A stretch of 64,000 nt of DNA from Fibrobacterota bacterium (lineage in GTDB: Bacteria; Fibrobacterota; Fibrobacteria; UBA11236): assembly GCA_028287505.1 (NCBI GenBank), contig JAQBPN010000028.1:1-64000 (forward strand), in the 5' to 3' direction. Of the stretch, positions 9,692 to 19,473 are shown one piece after another (position 1 is the stretch's first letter; each line of letters opens with the position of its first letter). The notes under the pieces are model-generated. The model saw only the letters and a program-made list of their open reading frames with translations, searched no databases and had not been told where the DNA came from. A program made the position numbers and the translations under genes.

Positions 9692-12600
9692 CTAACCCGT
9701 TTTTCGCCTTTCCTCGAATCCGTACCAGGCCATATCCACCATGATATCGATGAATGTCTTGAGCTTGTTGTCGTCCGCCAAGATTTGACCGGCCATGGCA
9801 TTGTTGGCGGAGCGGTGCTCGATGACCGCATCGGTCACCATGTTCCGGATATCGCCCAAAGCGAACTGAGGCTTTGTATTGGCCGCCGCTTGCTGCGCCA
9901 ACTCTTCCGATTCCATCAGCTTGTCGCGCACGCCGTGGGCGTAGTTGACCATATCCGTCCCGGACAATTCGCCCTCGAACAAATCGTTGAGCCGTTGGAT
10001 GATTTCGGAGAGGAAAACCTTGTCCTTGGGATTGAGCTTGCCCGACCCGGCATCGAAGATCCCTTCCAGCTCCGAGACCTTGCCGGGATCCAGCTTCAAC
10101 TCCTGCGCCTCCTTGGCGCGGATGGAGTAGTGCGTCAGCTTCACGCCGGACAGATCCACATGAGGCCTGTCTTCCGGAGCAAGGCGCATGGCTTCTTTGA
10201 GGGGATGCAGGATGTGCTTGAAGAGGGCGTACCTCTTGGCGAGATCGGTATCTTCGTAGTTGAGGATCTGACCCAGGAACTCGTAGAGCTTGCAGTAGGT
10301 CCCTACGTCCTTGACCAGCATGATGATCCCATCAATCGCTTCCTGGTTTTTGGCGAAGCGCGCTTCTTTAAGGCGATCCTTCACTCGTTGCACCGGCGGC
10401 GCGATCAATTTCTGGAGTTCGCCATGGGACCGCCTCCCGGTGGGGTTCCAATAGAATTGGAAGAAGGCTTCCACCTCGGATGCGAGATAGAATCCGTCCG
10501 CGTCCAGTTTGGCTTGCAGTCGTAACAGCACCTCGGGATCCGAACCTCCGGGCATGCTGGCCGCGCGGAAATAGACCTGGAAATCCTCCAGGATCTGCTG
10601 CGGATCGTTCACGAAATCGATCACGACGGTCCAGTCTTTCTTCATTGCCGGATAGATGCGGTTCAGGCGGCTCAGGGTCTGCACCGTGGCCACGCCCCCC
10701 AGCCGTTTATCCACGTACATCGCGACCAGCTTCTTTTGATCGAAGCCGGTCTGGTACTTATTCGCGACCAGCAGGATATGGTATTCGTCGCTGTCGAAGG
10801 CCTTCGGGATATCCCGTCCCCGCAGGTGCGGATTCATGGATTTCTCGGTAACCGGATCGGGCCCCACTTCCTTGTCATTAATCTCGCCCGAAAAGGCCAC
10901 CAAGGTGCCGATAGGATAGCCCTTTTCGCGGATATACCGGTCCATCGCGATCTTATAGCGCGCCACCTCTTGCCGTGAGGCGGTCACCACCATCGCTTTG
11001 GCTTGACCTTCCAGCCGGTAGGCCACGTTCTCCCGGAAATGCTCGACGATGATTTCCACCTTCTGGGCGATGTTGTGAGGGTGCAGGCGAACCCAGCGCA
11101 CCAGCATCTTGGTGGCCTCCGACTTGTCGACTTCGGAATCCTCGTAATCCTTGCCGCCATGCGCGAGCTTCCAGGCCACCTTGTATGGGGTGTAGTTCTG
11201 GAGTACGTCCAGGATGTACTCCTCTTCTATGGCCTGTTGCATGGAATAGGAGTGGAAGGGTCGCAGCACGCCCTCCGCGTCCCGGCGGCCGAACAGCTCC
11301 ATGGTTTTGGGCTTGGGCGTGGCCGTGAAGGCGAAGTAGGAGAGGTTCCGGCTATTCGCCTGCCGGTCCATTTCCGCCATCAACAGGTCTTCGGCGGTGA
11401 CCTCTTCCTCGCCTTCCGGTTGAAAGCCCAGGGCCTGCTTGACCTTTTTGGCCGCTTCGCCGGTCTGAGAGGTATGGGCCTCATCGGCGATCACGGCGAA
11501 AGGCAATTCCTTCAGGGATTGATCGGTCGCGAGATGCTCCAACACCCGCCCGAAGGATTGGATGGTGACGATGATGATCTGCTTGCCGCCCAGCAGCGCT
11601 CCGCTGAGTTTGCCCGACTTGGAGCCTTCTTCGTTGGTGATGCGTTCCACCACGCCTTCGGTGCGCTCGAACTGCTTCACCGTGGCCTGCAACTGCTTGT
11701 CGAGCACGGTGCGATCGGTGATGATGACCACGGACTTGAAGACCTTGGTTTCGGCGCCCGAGAGATCCGTGCGGTGCAAGCTGGCGAGGTGATGCGCCAG
11801 CCAGGCGATGGAGTTGGACTTGCCCGATCCTGCCGAATGCTGCACCAGGTAACGCTTGCCGGCCCCCTCCGTCCGCGCGGCCGCGACGAGCTTGAGCACG
11901 GCATTCCATTGATGGTAACGGGGGAAGATGAGAGCTTCCTTACGGATCGTCTTGCCGTCCGGCCCTTCCTCCTCGGTGACCTCCAGATGGATGAATCCGC
12001 CCAGGATATGGATCCATGCATCGCGCTCCAGCACCTGTTCCCACAGGTAGCTGGTCTTGATCCCGTGCGGATTGGGCGGGTTGCCCGCGCCTTCGTTGTG
12101 GCCAAGGTTGAAGGGTAGGAAATGGGTACCGCCGCCCTTGAGATGCGTGGTCATGTATGCTTCGTCGGTGGACACGGCGAAATGCACCAGGCAGCGGGTC
12201 TTGAATTGGAGCAGGGGCTCCTTGGACCGGGTCTTCGGATCTATCGGGGGCCGGTCCAGCTTGTACTGGCGGATGGCATCGTGGACCGATTGGGTGGAAT
12301 CGGTCTTCACTTCCAAGGTGGCTACGGGAATGCCGTTTAGGAAGAGCACGAGGTCGAAAGACTCGGCGGGCCGGAAGGGCGAGAAGTGGACTTGGCGGAC
12401 TACGCGGCAGATGTTCTTGGCGTAGCGCTCCTGGGCCTCGGGATTGAGTCCGAAGGCAGGCTTGAAAGAGGCCATCTCGAAGTAGGTGTTGCCGGTGCCG
12501 ACCAGCTTGAAGCCCTTGCGCAGCACGTGCAGGGTGCCGTCGCGTTCGAGATTTTCGGCGAGCTTGCGAAGGAAGAACTCTTCCGCGCCGGACTCGGTTC

Positions 12601-12799
12601 TGCTGGCCTCGACGAGCTTCAGCCATTCCTTGGGATAGGCGAAGCGGACCCAGTCGAATACGTCTTCGGGATAGAGGGCCTGGTAGGCGACGTATCCGGA
12701 TGGATTTTTTTCGCCGCCGACCCAGCCGTGAGCCAGGAGGTGGTCGACGATTTCGGCCTCGAAGTGTTCTTCGTGGTGGATGCTAAGGGATGGCGTCAT
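9692..12799 (-). CDS. hsdR: Type I restriction enzyme R subunit
   Basis: 1035 residues; the motor and nuclease subunit of a type I restriction-modification enzyme. The N-terminal PD-(D/E)xK nuclease is seen in SFDLVLFLNG...LEVK (Glu163 and Lys165). The SF2 helicase/translocase part has Walker A HSAGSGKS near residue 300, TDRTVLDKQLQ, the DEAH box VIADEAHTSQTG and motif III FAFTATPKPK. The C-terminal ~150 residues are helical, as expected for HsdM contact. The start ATG 12799 overlaps the hsdS stop (ATGA, 12796-12799), so it is probably translationally coupled. It appears intact. Confidence 0.95.
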   Translation of the reverse strand: MTPSLSIHHEEHFEAEIVDHLLAHGWVGGEKNPSGYVAYQALYPEDVFDWVRFAYPKEWLKLVEASRTESGAEEFFLRKLAENLERDGTLHVLRKGFKLVGTGNTYFEMASFKPAFGLNPEAQERYAKNICRVVRQVHFSPFRPAESFDLVLFLNGIPVATLEVKTDSTQSVHDAIRQYKLDRPPIDPKTRSKEPLLQFKTRCLVHFAVSTDEAYMTTHLKGGGTHFLPFNLGHNEGAGNPPNPHGIKTSYLWEQVLERDAWIHILGGFIHLEVTEEEGPDGKTIRKEALIFPRYHQWNAVLKLVAAARTEGAGKRYLVQHSAGSGKSNSIAWLAHHLASLHRTDLSGAETKVFKSVVIITDRTVLDKQLQATVKQFERTEGVVERITNEEGSKSGKLSGALLGGKQIIIVTIQSFGRVLEHLATDQSLKELPFAVIADEAHTSQTGEAAKKVKQALGFQPEGEEEVTAEDLLMAEMDRQANSRNLSYFAFTATPKPKTMELFGRRDAEGVLRPFHSYSMQQAIEEEYILDVLQNYTPYKVAWKLAHGGKDYEDSEVDKSEATKMLVRWVRLHPHNIAQKVEIIVEHFRENVAYRLEGQAKAMVVTASRQEVARYKIAMDRYIREKGYPIGTLVAFSGEINDKEVGPDPVTEKSMNPHLRGRDIPKAFDSDEYHILLVANKYQTGFDQKKLVAMYVDKRLGGVATVQTLSRLNRIYPAMKKDWTVVIDFVNDPQQILEDFQVYFRAASMPGGSDPEVLLRLQAKLDADGFYLASEVEAFFQFYWNPTGRRSHGELQKLIAPPVQRVKDRLKEARFAKNQEAIDGIIMLVKDVGTYCKLYEFLGQILNYEDTDLAKRYALFKHILHPLKEAMRLAPEDRPHVDLSGVKLTHYSIRAKEAQELKLDPGKVSELEGIFDAGSGKLNPKDKVFLSEIIQRLNDLFEGELSGTDMVNYAHGVRDKLMESEELAQQAAANTKPQFALGDIRNMVTDAVIEHRSANNAMAGQILADDNKLKTFIDIMVDMAWYGFEERRKTG

Positions 12800-14115
12800 G
12801 CGAGGTGCCTGACGTCGATTTTGCCGGTGACGGCTTCGGAGATCAGGCTGGCGCGGTGTTCTTGCATGAGATTGATTGACTCCTCCGCTTCCTCAATCAG
12901 AATATCAAGATTATTTGCTTTTTTTCTTATGAACTTGATGATTTCACTTTGCTCGAAATCGCTCGGACAAGGTAGAGTCAGTTCCTTAAGATTCGAAGAA
13001 GAAATTGACGCGAGGTTTGTGCTTTGTTTCGCTACCGACATGAAGTAGAATTTCGCGGGACTTGAAGAGGCATACACAGCTAGCCAATCAGCAGTTATCG
13101 ATATCGTTCTGACCGAGAACACATGGTTCTGGTGGACGCAAGGTGAAACTTGTCCGTCCCAAACGCATCCACGTCCGAGCTTATCGAAGTCACCGCCTTC
13201 GTTCATCAATACGTCACCAGGGCGAAGTTCATATCTTGATTTTTCGTCCTCTCCGATCTCGATCTCAGCAACATCCTCTAAGTCTAAGTAGCCATCCTGC
13301 ACGTTTGCAACCCTAAGGTATGGAACCATAATGGTATTGATTCCAGTTAAGTCCCGGCCTTTTGCGATACCTCCTCGAACTTCGGCGACTTGCTTGAGGC
13401 GCTTTATCTTCCAATGCTCCGGCACCTCCCCCAGCCACTCCACCCCCGAATCCTTCATCTTCGCTTTTGGATTCAAGCCCTTGGTCACGGCGTTCGAAAT
13501 CAAGGCCTGCCGCTTTTCTTGCAGAAGGGCAATGAGTTCTTTTTGCTCGCGGATGAGGAGGTCGAGTTTTCCGGTTTCGCGGTCGAGAAACTTGGCAATA
13601 ATTTCCTGCTCAGAAAACGTAGGAACCAAAATTGGAAATACCATTAGGTCGTCGCGACTCATTTGAAGCGAATTGGGTCGAATTCCAGTCAAATATTTTG
13701 TATACCCAATCACGTATATCGAACTACGCATAAGATGATGAATATATTGCTTATGGATGCCGCTTTTCAGCCAATAACATCGGTATGCTGGACTGACATA
13801 TCCTTCAAACTCTGATATTCCTAATCCAGTGTAGTTCAACCACATTGTATTAACGACGAGTTGCCCCTTTCGAACGACTCGATACCCAATCAAATCTTCT
13901 TCATTTCTCTTTCTATTCTCGTCATCGTACTGCTTGATTTCAATCCCACGATACCCGCTAACTGAAAGCATTTCTCCGACAATTTCCGATTCGATTTTTT
14001 CCGAACTTTCACTAAAAATGAAGCGAAATTTCTCGAGATTCCAGTTTTCTGGAATGTCTCCGATCCAATCTATTTCTAATGCTCTGTACTTGGGATACGG
14101 TTTAATGCTTCTCAC
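12796..14115 (-). CDS. hsdS: Type I restriction-modification specificity subunit S
   Basis: 439 residues, beginning at a GTG that overlaps the hsdM stop (GTGA, 14112-14115). The architecture is standard. TRD1 starts at [11 protein letters not shown] and ends before the helical repeat [21 protein letters not shown]2 starts at [11 protein letters not shown] and ends at a second helical repeat ending [12 protein letters not shown]. The two half-subunits set the bipartite DNA target, which cannot be read from sequence. Both TRD-coding stretches are clearly more AT-rich than the neighbouring genes, consistent with exchange of target-recognition domains. Confidence 0.93.
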   Translation of the reverse strand: MRSIKPYPKYRALEIDWIGDIPENWNLEKFRFIFSESSEKIESEIVGEMLSVSGYRGIEIKQYDDENRKRNEEDLIGYRVVRKGQLVVNTMWLNYTGLGISEFEGYVSPAYRCYWLKSGIHKQYIHHLMRSSIYVIGYTKYLTGIRPNSLQMSRDDLMVFPILVPTFSEQEIIAKFLDRETGKLDLLIREQKELIALLQEKRQALISNAVTKGLNPKAKMKDSGVEWLGEVPEHWKIKRLKQVAEVRGGIAKGRDLTGINTIMVPYLRVANVQDGYLDLEDVAEIEIGEDEKSRYELRPGDVLMNEGGDFDKLGRGCVWDGQVSPCVHQNHVFSVRTISITADWLAVYASSSPAKFYFMSVAKQSTNLASISSSNLKELTLPCPSDFEQSEIIKFIRKKANNLDILIEEAEESINLMQEHRASLISEAVTGKIDVRHLA

Positions 14116-15863
14116 TCCGCCACCTCCGTCAACAAAGCCTGAATCTGCGCCACCTTCTGCTTAAGCTCCTTGTTAATCTCCTTCAACGGCCGTGGCGGTA
14201 CATACTTGTAGAACTCCCTCGTAAAAGGAATCTCATACCCTATCTTGGTCTTCTCCTCATCGATCCATGCATCCGGCACATGCGGCAGTACTTCTCGCTT
14301 AAAGTACCTCTCCACCTTCTCAGTCAGCGGTACGTTCTCCGTATCCCGCAACTTCGAATCGGCCTTCGTTTGCCCTTTCTTGTCCAGCACCGGCTTCCCA
14401 TTCTCATCCAACAGCGGCCGTTCCACCGTGATGGTCCGGTACCCGAACTCTTCCGTCTTCAGAATCCGGCACGTCTCGCCTTTCTTGAAATCCCCGTATT
14501 GCTTGGTGATGGCCGCTACCTGATCCGGCGGGATTTCCCTGCGCTTGGAGCCGAGGGATTTCTTCATCTTCTGGAAGCGATCCACCGCGTTCACCAGCTG
14601 CACCTTGCCCTTGCGCTCCGGCGCCTTGTGGTTGCTCAGGATCCAGATGTAAGTACTGATGCCCGTGTTGTAGAACATGTCGGTGGGCAGGGCCACGATG
14701 CCTTCGAGCAGGTCGTTCTCGAAGATCCATTTGCGGATATCGGACTCGCCCGACCCAGCGCCGCCCGTGAATAGGGGCGAACCATTCAATACGATGCCGA
14801 TGCGCGAGCCGCCTTCCGCCACGGGACGCATCTTGGAAAGGAGGTGCATCAGGAACAGCAGCGATCCGTCATTCACGCGGGGCAGGCCCGCGCCGAAGCG
14901 GCCGGCGAAGCCTTTGTCCTCATGTTCATCCTCAATCTTCTTCTGCACCTTTTTCCACTCCACGCCGAAGGGAGGGTTGGAGAGCATGTAGTCGAACTTC
15001 TGCCCCGAGTGCTTGTCTTCGGACAGCGTGTTGCCCTGAACGATGTTCCCCACGTCCTGCCCCTTGATGAGCATGTCGGCCTTGCAGATGGCGTAGGATT
15101 CGTCGTTCAGCTCTTGCCCGAAGGCGACCAGCTTCACCTTGGGGTACATCGCGCGCAGATGCTCCTCGGCCACCGAAAGCATGCCCCCCGTACCCGCAGT
15201 GGGATCATATATGGACTGGACCACGCCCGGCTTGCCGAGCTTCGGATCATCGCCTAGAAACAGGAGATTGACCATGAGCTTGATGACTTCACGCGGGGTG
15301 AAGTGCTCACCGGCCGTTTCGTTGGAAAGTTCGGCGAACTTGCGGATGAGTTCTTCGAAGGCCAGACCCATCGACGTGTTGGGGATCTTCTTGGGATGGA
15401 GGTCGATCTTGGCAAATTCTTCCGCCACCTTGAACAGCAGATTTTTGCTGTCGAGATACTCGATCTGATCCTGGAACTTGTAATGATCGAAGATGTCCCG
15501 GGCCGAGGAGGAGAAGGCGTTGAGGTAGCGGATGAGATTGGCCTTGATCTTGTTCGCGTCGCCCAGGATGATTTTCAGATCCATCGGTGAGGTATTGTAG
15601 AAAGCGTATCCTGACGCTTTGCGAAGTTGCGACTCCTGGACCTTTTCCGAATCCTTGGCCACTTTCGGAGCCACTTTCAGGACGGCGGCTTTGGTATCGG
15701 CCAGCACGCAGTCCAGTCGGCGCAGCAGGGTGAAGGGCAGGATGACCGTGCCGTAATCGGATTGCTTATAGTCGCCGCGGAGTAGGTTTGCGACGGCCCA
15801 GAGATTAGAAGAGAGGTTGGTATCCATGGTTCCCTTGATTGGATGCGGATTGGTGATTTTCAT
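14112..15863 (-). CDS. hsdM: Type I restriction-modification methyltransferase subunit M
   Basis: 583 residues. The N-terminal helical HsdM domain ([19 protein letters not shown]) is followed by a gamma-class N6-adenine methylase with the SAM motif [10 protein letters not shown] near residue 220 and the catalytic NPPFG near 295. It modifies the sites recognised by HsdS and forms the M2S core of the restriction complex. Start ATG 15863 overlaps the abiEii stop by four bases (ATGA). A later ATG at 15827 ([10 protein letters not shown]) is a possible alternative and would break the overlap. No Shine-Dalgarno is seen, which fits coupling to the upstream gene. Confidence 0.93.
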   Translation of the reverse strand: MKITNPHPIKGTMDTNLSSNLWAVANLLRGDYKQSDYGTVILPFTLLRRLDCVLADTKAAVLKVAPKVAKDSEKVQESQLRKASGYAFYNTSPMDLKIILGDANKIKANLIRYLNAFSSSARDIFDHYKFQDQIEYLDSKNLLFKVAEEFAKIDLHPKKIPNTSMGLAFEELIRKFAELSNETAGEHFTPREVIKLMVNLLFLGDDPKLGKPGVVQSIYDPTAGTGGMLSVAEEHLRAMYPKVKLVAFGQELNDESYAICKADMLIKGQDVGNIVQGNTLSEDKHSGQKFDYMLSNPPFGVEWKKVQKKIEDEHEDKGFAGRFGAGLPRVNDGSLLFLMHLLSKMRPVAEGGSRIGIVLNGSPLFTGGAGSGESDIRKWIFENDLLEGIVALPTDMFYNTGISTYIWILSNHKAPERKGKVQLVNAVDRFQKMKKSLGSKRREIPPDQVAAITKQYGDFKKGETCRILKTEEFGYRTITVERPLLDENGKPVLDKKGQTKADSKLRDTENVPLTEKVERYFKREVLPHVPDAWIDEEKTKIGYEIPFTREFYKYVPPRPLKEINKELKQKVAQIQALLTEVAE

Positions 15864-17050
15864 AGTTCGATTGCGTAGCGCGGCCGGAACTCGATGTTCG
15901 AAACCGTTGCAGATTGGATATCGTTGACGTTGTAACTCCGATGCGCCCCTACCGGCCTGCCGCTCTTTTCGATTTCCCAGACGTGCAGGATCTCGTTCCC
16001 CGTGGATGGGTAACGCAGGGAGTATGGCTCCACGAGCCGCGTCGAGTCATGGTATTCCACGTATGCCGCCAACCGCCGATGGGCGGCCTGCTTTATACGT
16101 TCCATCGAAGCTGGGCCATTGCGGGACGGGAAATACGCGTATGTCGTTCGCTCCGCAACACGATCATCCGGCCCGGCTATCGGTGGCGGTTTGGGTTGGG
16201 CTTTTGTCGGCTCCAGCCACCATGCCAGGGCGTCCGGAAGATCCGCCAGGAAGGAATCAACGCTTGCAAGCTGGTGGATTTGATGTGCCAGTTGATCTTC
16301 CCACGCCGCCCTTAACTGGCCCGCATCCACGGCTGCCAAAACTCCCTCCACGGTTGGCATAGGAAGGTCCTTGAATTTGAATTTGGCATGCGCAATTCGG
16401 CGGGCGCGTTCCGGATCCACTTGATCGCGGAAATTGCGGCTGATGTTCACCAAGTCATAAACGTCGCGGGCCCGGCCTTTTCGCTGCAGCAATGCCCGGG
16501 TTTTTTCGGCCAGGATTTCGTGTATTGAATAGCACCGGATCAAGGACGGCGGATAATCTGCATCCGAATAGCCGTGGTGAAGCGGCCTCAGATCCGGTTC
16601 GTCCACAAGAATTTCATCTTGGGTCAGGTCGAATTTGATTCGTTGAAGGGAGCGCGCGGGTTGAGGATGCGGACCGGCGTAGGAGATCTTCGCCATATGC
16701 GCCGGCTTACCCCGCGGATTGAGGTACTCTTCGATTTTCCAATCCTGGCGCGGGAAGATAAGCCCACATCGGGCTTCCACCCATTTAACCATGGTTTCCA
16801 AATGGCTTTCCAAATAGGGAACGCTCACGGTATGCGCCACCGGTATCGTAAAGTCCAAGTCTTCGGAAAACCGGTAGGTTTCGAAGTAGCACTTCTTCAG
16901 GCATGTGCCGCCTTTGAACAACCATTCCTTTAGGATTGGATGCGCAGAGACGGATCGCAGGATCCATCCCAACGCATAATCCTTCTGGATGGTAGTGGCG
17001 GGAAGCTGTTGAAACTCACCCACAGCGTTGAGTTCGGCCCGTGTAATCAT
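15860..17050 (-). CDS. abiEii: AbiEii-family nucleotidyltransferase toxin with a WYL-like C-terminal domain
   Basis: 396 residues from ATG 17050, which overlaps the abiEi stop (ATGA). The N-terminal ~280 residues are an AbiEii/DUF1814 nucleotidyltransferase: FKGGTCLKK (46-53), RFSEDLDF with the paired acidic residues (60-67), a third conserved strand IKFDLT (138-143) and the helical motif [20 protein letters not shown] (181-200). The toxin blocks growth until neutralised by AbiEi. The family is usually nearer 300 residues. Here residues ~315-396 add a segment with [24 protein letters not shown] and FRPRYAIEL, which I read as a WYL-type ligand-binding fold. A Pro-rich linker (about 281-295) joins the two. 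Confidence 0.85.
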   Translation of the reverse strand: MITRAELNAVGEFQQLPATTIQKDYALGWILRSVSAHPILKEWLFKGGTCLKKCYFETYRFSEDLDFTIPVAHTVSVPYLESHLETMVKWVEARCGLIFPRQDWKIEEYLNPRGKPAHMAKISYAGPHPQPARSLQRIKFDLTQDEILVDEPDLRPLHHGYSDADYPPSLIRCYSIHEILAEKTRALLQRKGRARDVYDLVNISRNFRDQVDPERARRIAHAKFKFKDLPMPTVEGVLAAVDAGQLRAAWEDQLAHQIHQLASVDSFLADLPDALAWWLEPTKAQPKPPPIAGPDDRVAERTTYAYFPSRNGPASMERIKQAAHRRLAAYVEYHDSTRLVEPYSLRYPSTGNEILHVWEIEKSGRPVGAHRSYNVNDIQSATVSNIEFRPRYAIEL

Positions 17051-17856
17051 GCAGCCTCCCAAGGCAGGTTGATGCGTAGGTTCCAACGGGTCACGATCCG
17101 GCCTTGTTTCGGGGCTCCTGGATCAAGCTCACTGATTCCTTGGGTCACATGTGAACGGCAAATTCCGAACCATTCTTCGCCAAGCGGTGCCTTCAACACT
17201 TCCATCAGAAATCCTAGCCGTTTGAAGACCGAACCTTTGTCGAATCGCGTGGCGTAATCCAACAAGATCGGGCCGTCGCATTTGCCCTTGCGCAGGTATT
17301 CGCGAATGATATCGACGGTATGCCTTCCGCCGCCTCCGAAGGAGGGATCATCGAGGATGTCGATAACCAATCGATGGGGATCCGCTATTTCGATTTTGCT
17401 GCTCCCCGTCCAAATCGGCGTATAGCCGAACCTCCGATGCTCAGGCAAGGTTTTGGTCCGGAATTCAATGCCACCGATTGATTGCGAAGCGGGGTGTTGA
17501 GGATGGCCTGTAACGAGTGAAACGCTGTTGAAGATCTGCTCCGTTAAATCCCAGTGTTCCGCAGCTGTCCAGCCCGACAAGAATGCGGGCTTGAAAAGAT
17601 CCATGGCTACCGACCAAGGGTTTTCCAGCGGAGCCTGAGGGGTGGCGTGAAGCGGGATAATGCGAAAGACCCCGGCGCGGAGTTTTTGCAACCAACCTTT
17701 TTGGGCCATCCGGTTCAGGATCTGGCTGCCGATTTTCCTGGAGCCTGGAAATAGGGAGAGTACGTCATCGATGCGAATTGTTGATGCTTCAGTCGCGGAG
17801 AAATGCCTAAGCACCTCACACTCATGATCGCTTAACCCTTGGCTCCTTTTAACCAT
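17047..17856 (-). CDS. abiEi: AbiEi-family antitoxin and transcriptional autorepressor
   Basis: 269 residues. The N-terminal winged-helix region (LRHFSATEASTIRIDDVL to AGVFRIIPL, about residues 16-70) and a C-terminal domain with WTGSSKIEIADPHRLVIDIL match type IV AbiE antitoxins. Known family members neutralise AbiEii without a stable complex and repress their own promoter by binding paired inverted repeats. It is the first gene of the five-gene leftward operon, and two related inverted repeats lie directly upstream. The ATG at 17856 has no clear Shine-Dalgarno. The sequence is recognisably AbiEi, but the operon-wide role is inferred. Confidence 0.85.
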   Translation of the reverse strand: MVKRSQGLSDHECEVLRHFSATEASTIRIDDVLSLFPGSRKIGSQILNRMAQKGWLQKLRAGVFRIIPLHATPQAPLENPWSVAMDLFKPAFLSGWTAAEHWDLTEQIFNSVSLVTGHPQHPASQSIGGIEFRTKTLPEHRRFGYTPIWTGSSKIEIADPHRLVIDILDDPSFGGGGRHTVDIIREYLRKGKCDGPILLDYATRFDKGSVFKRLGFLMEVLKAPLGEEWFGICRSHVTQGISELDPGAPKQGRIVTRWNLRINLPWEAA

Positions 17857-17876
17857 GTTATATTTTAATTCTATAA

Positions 17877-17895
17877 ATCCTCAGTTTATGAGGAT
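17877..17895. promoter_or_regulatory. abiEi: Inverted repeat 1 upstream of abiEi (putative operator)
   Basis: ATCCTCA and TGAGGAT flank GTTTA, 21 bases upstream of the abiEi start. It shares 15 of 19 positions with the core of repeat 2, and the substitution at position 4 is matched by a compensating one at position 16. Confidence 0.65.
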
Positions 17896-17931
17896 ATTTG
17901 GTAAATATATACTATTTAAATTACATAATAC

Positions 17932-17966
17932 ATTAAATTATCTTCTATTTATGAAGATAATTTAAT
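17932..17966. promoter_or_regulatory. abiEi: Inverted repeat 2 upstream of abiEi (putative operator)
   Basis: Perfect 14-bp arms (17932-17945 and 17953-17966) flank TATTTAT. The inner 19 bases (17940-17958) match repeat 1. The two cores start 63 bases apart, about six helical turns, so bound proteins would face the same side of the DNA. The 17857-17985 region is very AT-rich. Confidence 0.65.
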
Positions 17967-18094
17967 CTAGAATATATTAAACCCGCGAAATTTGGGCTGC
18001 CTAAATGAACTGAATACAGCACATTTAGTGTTGTGAGCTAGATTGTCGATGCTAATCGGGTCTCTCCCATACGAAATAATCCGGAGAAAAAATC

Positions 18095-18549
18095 TTGGAA
18101 AGCATCTGGAGCGACACCTACGTCGGCAACATGACCGCCCGCATCGAGAGAAACTGACCCCGGACACCCGGCCTCTGTGGGGGAAAATGACCGTGGGCCA
18201 GATGCTCGCGCATTGCAATGTCAGCTATGAGCTGGCCTACGAAAACAAGCACCCGAGGCCTAACGCCTTCGTAAAGCTCCTCCTCAGGCTGTTGGTAAAG
18301 AATCCCGTGGTCAATGAGAAGCCGTACAAACACAACTCCCCCACCGGACCGGTTTTCGTCATGAAGGAGACCAAGGATTTCGAAGCGGAGAAGCGACGCC
18401 TGATCGACTATATCCGCAAGACCCGGGACCTGGGCGAAGCCCATTTTGAGGGTAGGGATTACCGTTCGTTCGGACGGTTGACCGCGAGGGAGTGGAACAA
18501 TATGTTCTCCAAGCACCTCGATCACCATCTCAGCCAGTTCGGGGTCTAA
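18095..18549 (+). pseudogene. DUF1569 (DinB-like) family gene with a 2-bp frameshift near its 5' end
   Basis: The body of the protein (LTPDTRPLWGKMTVGQMLAHC to LDHHLSQFGV) is a DUF1569 family protein, related to the DinB/YfiT four-helix fold with metal-binding His. The family normally begins with a short helix ending ARIxxLTPD. That helix is present in another frame: TTG 18095, with GGAG eight bases upstream, encodes ESIWSDTYVGNMTARIE and then meets a TGA. Removing two bases in the GAGAGA run at 18146-18151 joins it perfectly to KLTPDTRPLW. An uninterrupted frame starting at 18043 exists, but its first ~35 residues resemble nothing. This is either a real mutation or a sequencing/assembly error. 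Confidence 0.65.
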
Positions 18550-18556
18550 GCAGCGG

Positions 18557-18955
18557 TCAGGTCGTTTCCCTCTCCAGATCCAGGAGATGGAAGTCCAAGG
18601 CCCGGACGGAAATCCGGATTTCCACGAAAGACAATATCAGTGAGACCAGCATGCACACCATGCTGGCCCCGAACGCCGCTTCCCCCAGGCGGTGGAAGCT
18701 CCGGAACAGCAGGAACATGCAGGTGGTGCAAAGGATCAATCCCAGGACGCCCCAGGATTGCATATCCCGAATCAGACGGATCCTTTTGCGGAGGCTGGCG
18801 ATTTCCCGCAGGTAGACGGGCTTGGGGGATTCGGAATGGGTCTTGTGCAATTGGCGGATCACCGAGGCCAGGCCCAGGAACCGGTTGGTATAGGCCAGCA
18901 TGAGCAGGGAAATGGCCGGGAACAGGAGCGCGGGAGTGGAGATGTCGATTTGCAT
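18557..18955 (-). CDS. DUF2721 family membrane protein
   Basis: 132 residues with three hydrophobic segments (ALLFPAISLLMLAYTNRFL, WGVLGLILCTTCMFLLF and AFGASMVCMLVSLILSF) and a central charged helix LREIASLRKRIRLIRDM. The layout and length fit the DUF2721 family of inner-membrane proteins, whose function is unknown. It is convergent with the DUF1569 gene, with only seven bases between the stops. Confidence 0.7.
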   Translation of the reverse strand: MQIDISTPALLFPAISLLMLAYTNRFLGLASVIRQLHKTHSESPKPVYLREIASLRKRIRLIRDMQSWGVLGLILCTTCMFLLFRSFHRLGEAAFGASMVCMLVSLILSFVEIRISVRALDFHLLDLERETT

Positions 18956-19038
18956 GACAGCAGATGTAACAAACCTGACCCTCTTTTGCCCTCGGCCCCT
19001 CAGGTATCGATTTTATAGGAATACACCGGGAGGCAATC

Positions 19039-19473
19039 ATGTTCAAGGATACCAAGGCATTCGCCAGTTTTTCCGTAAATGACTCCGAAAAAGCCAAAGC
19101 TTTCTACGGCAAGACTTTGGGTCTCGACGTCCGCGAGTTGCCCGGCATGGACGGCTTGCTGCAACTTCGCTTGGCGGGAGGCGGCAAGGTGATGATCTAT
19201 CCGAAAACCGATCACGCGCCCGCCAGCTTCACCGTGCTCAATTTCCCCGTGGATGACGTGGACAAGGCCGTGGACGGCCTGAAAGGCATGGGCGTCCGCT
19301 TCGAGTCCTACGCCCAAGAGGAGATCAAGACCGACGCCAAGGGCATTTCCCGGGACGAGGGAATGGCTATCGCCTGGTTCAAGGACCCCGCCGGGAACAT
19401 CTTGTCCGTACTGAGCGGCAAGGCCACGGAGCAAGAGGAGGAATTGGAGTCGGTGGGAGCCGCGGGGGCTTAA
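19039..19473 (+). CDS. VOC (glyoxalase/dioxygenase superfamily) protein
   Basis: 144 residues with paired beta-alpha-beta-beta-beta units ([20 protein letters not shown] and [31 protein letters not shown] near the end). This is typical of small bleomycin-resistance/glyoxalase fold proteins. GGGAGG lies before the ATG. Specific metal ligands cannot be assigned with confidence, so substrate and activity are unknown. Its stop codon overlaps that of the fucosidase on the other strand in a shared TTAA (19470-19473). Confidence 0.8.
   Translation: MFKDTKAFASFSVNDSEKAKAFYGKTLGLDVRELPGMDGLLQLRLAGGGKVMIYPKTDHAPASFTVLNFPVDDVDKAVDGLKGMGVRFESYAQEEIKTDAKGISRDEGMAIAWFKDPAGNILSVLSGKATEQEEELESVGAAGA

Noticed and set aside
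18043-18094. Start of the DUF1569 gene at 18043
   Set aside because: The residues encoded before LTPDTRPLW in that frame are unlike the family; the expected helix is in a different frame from a TTG with a Shine-Dalgarno.
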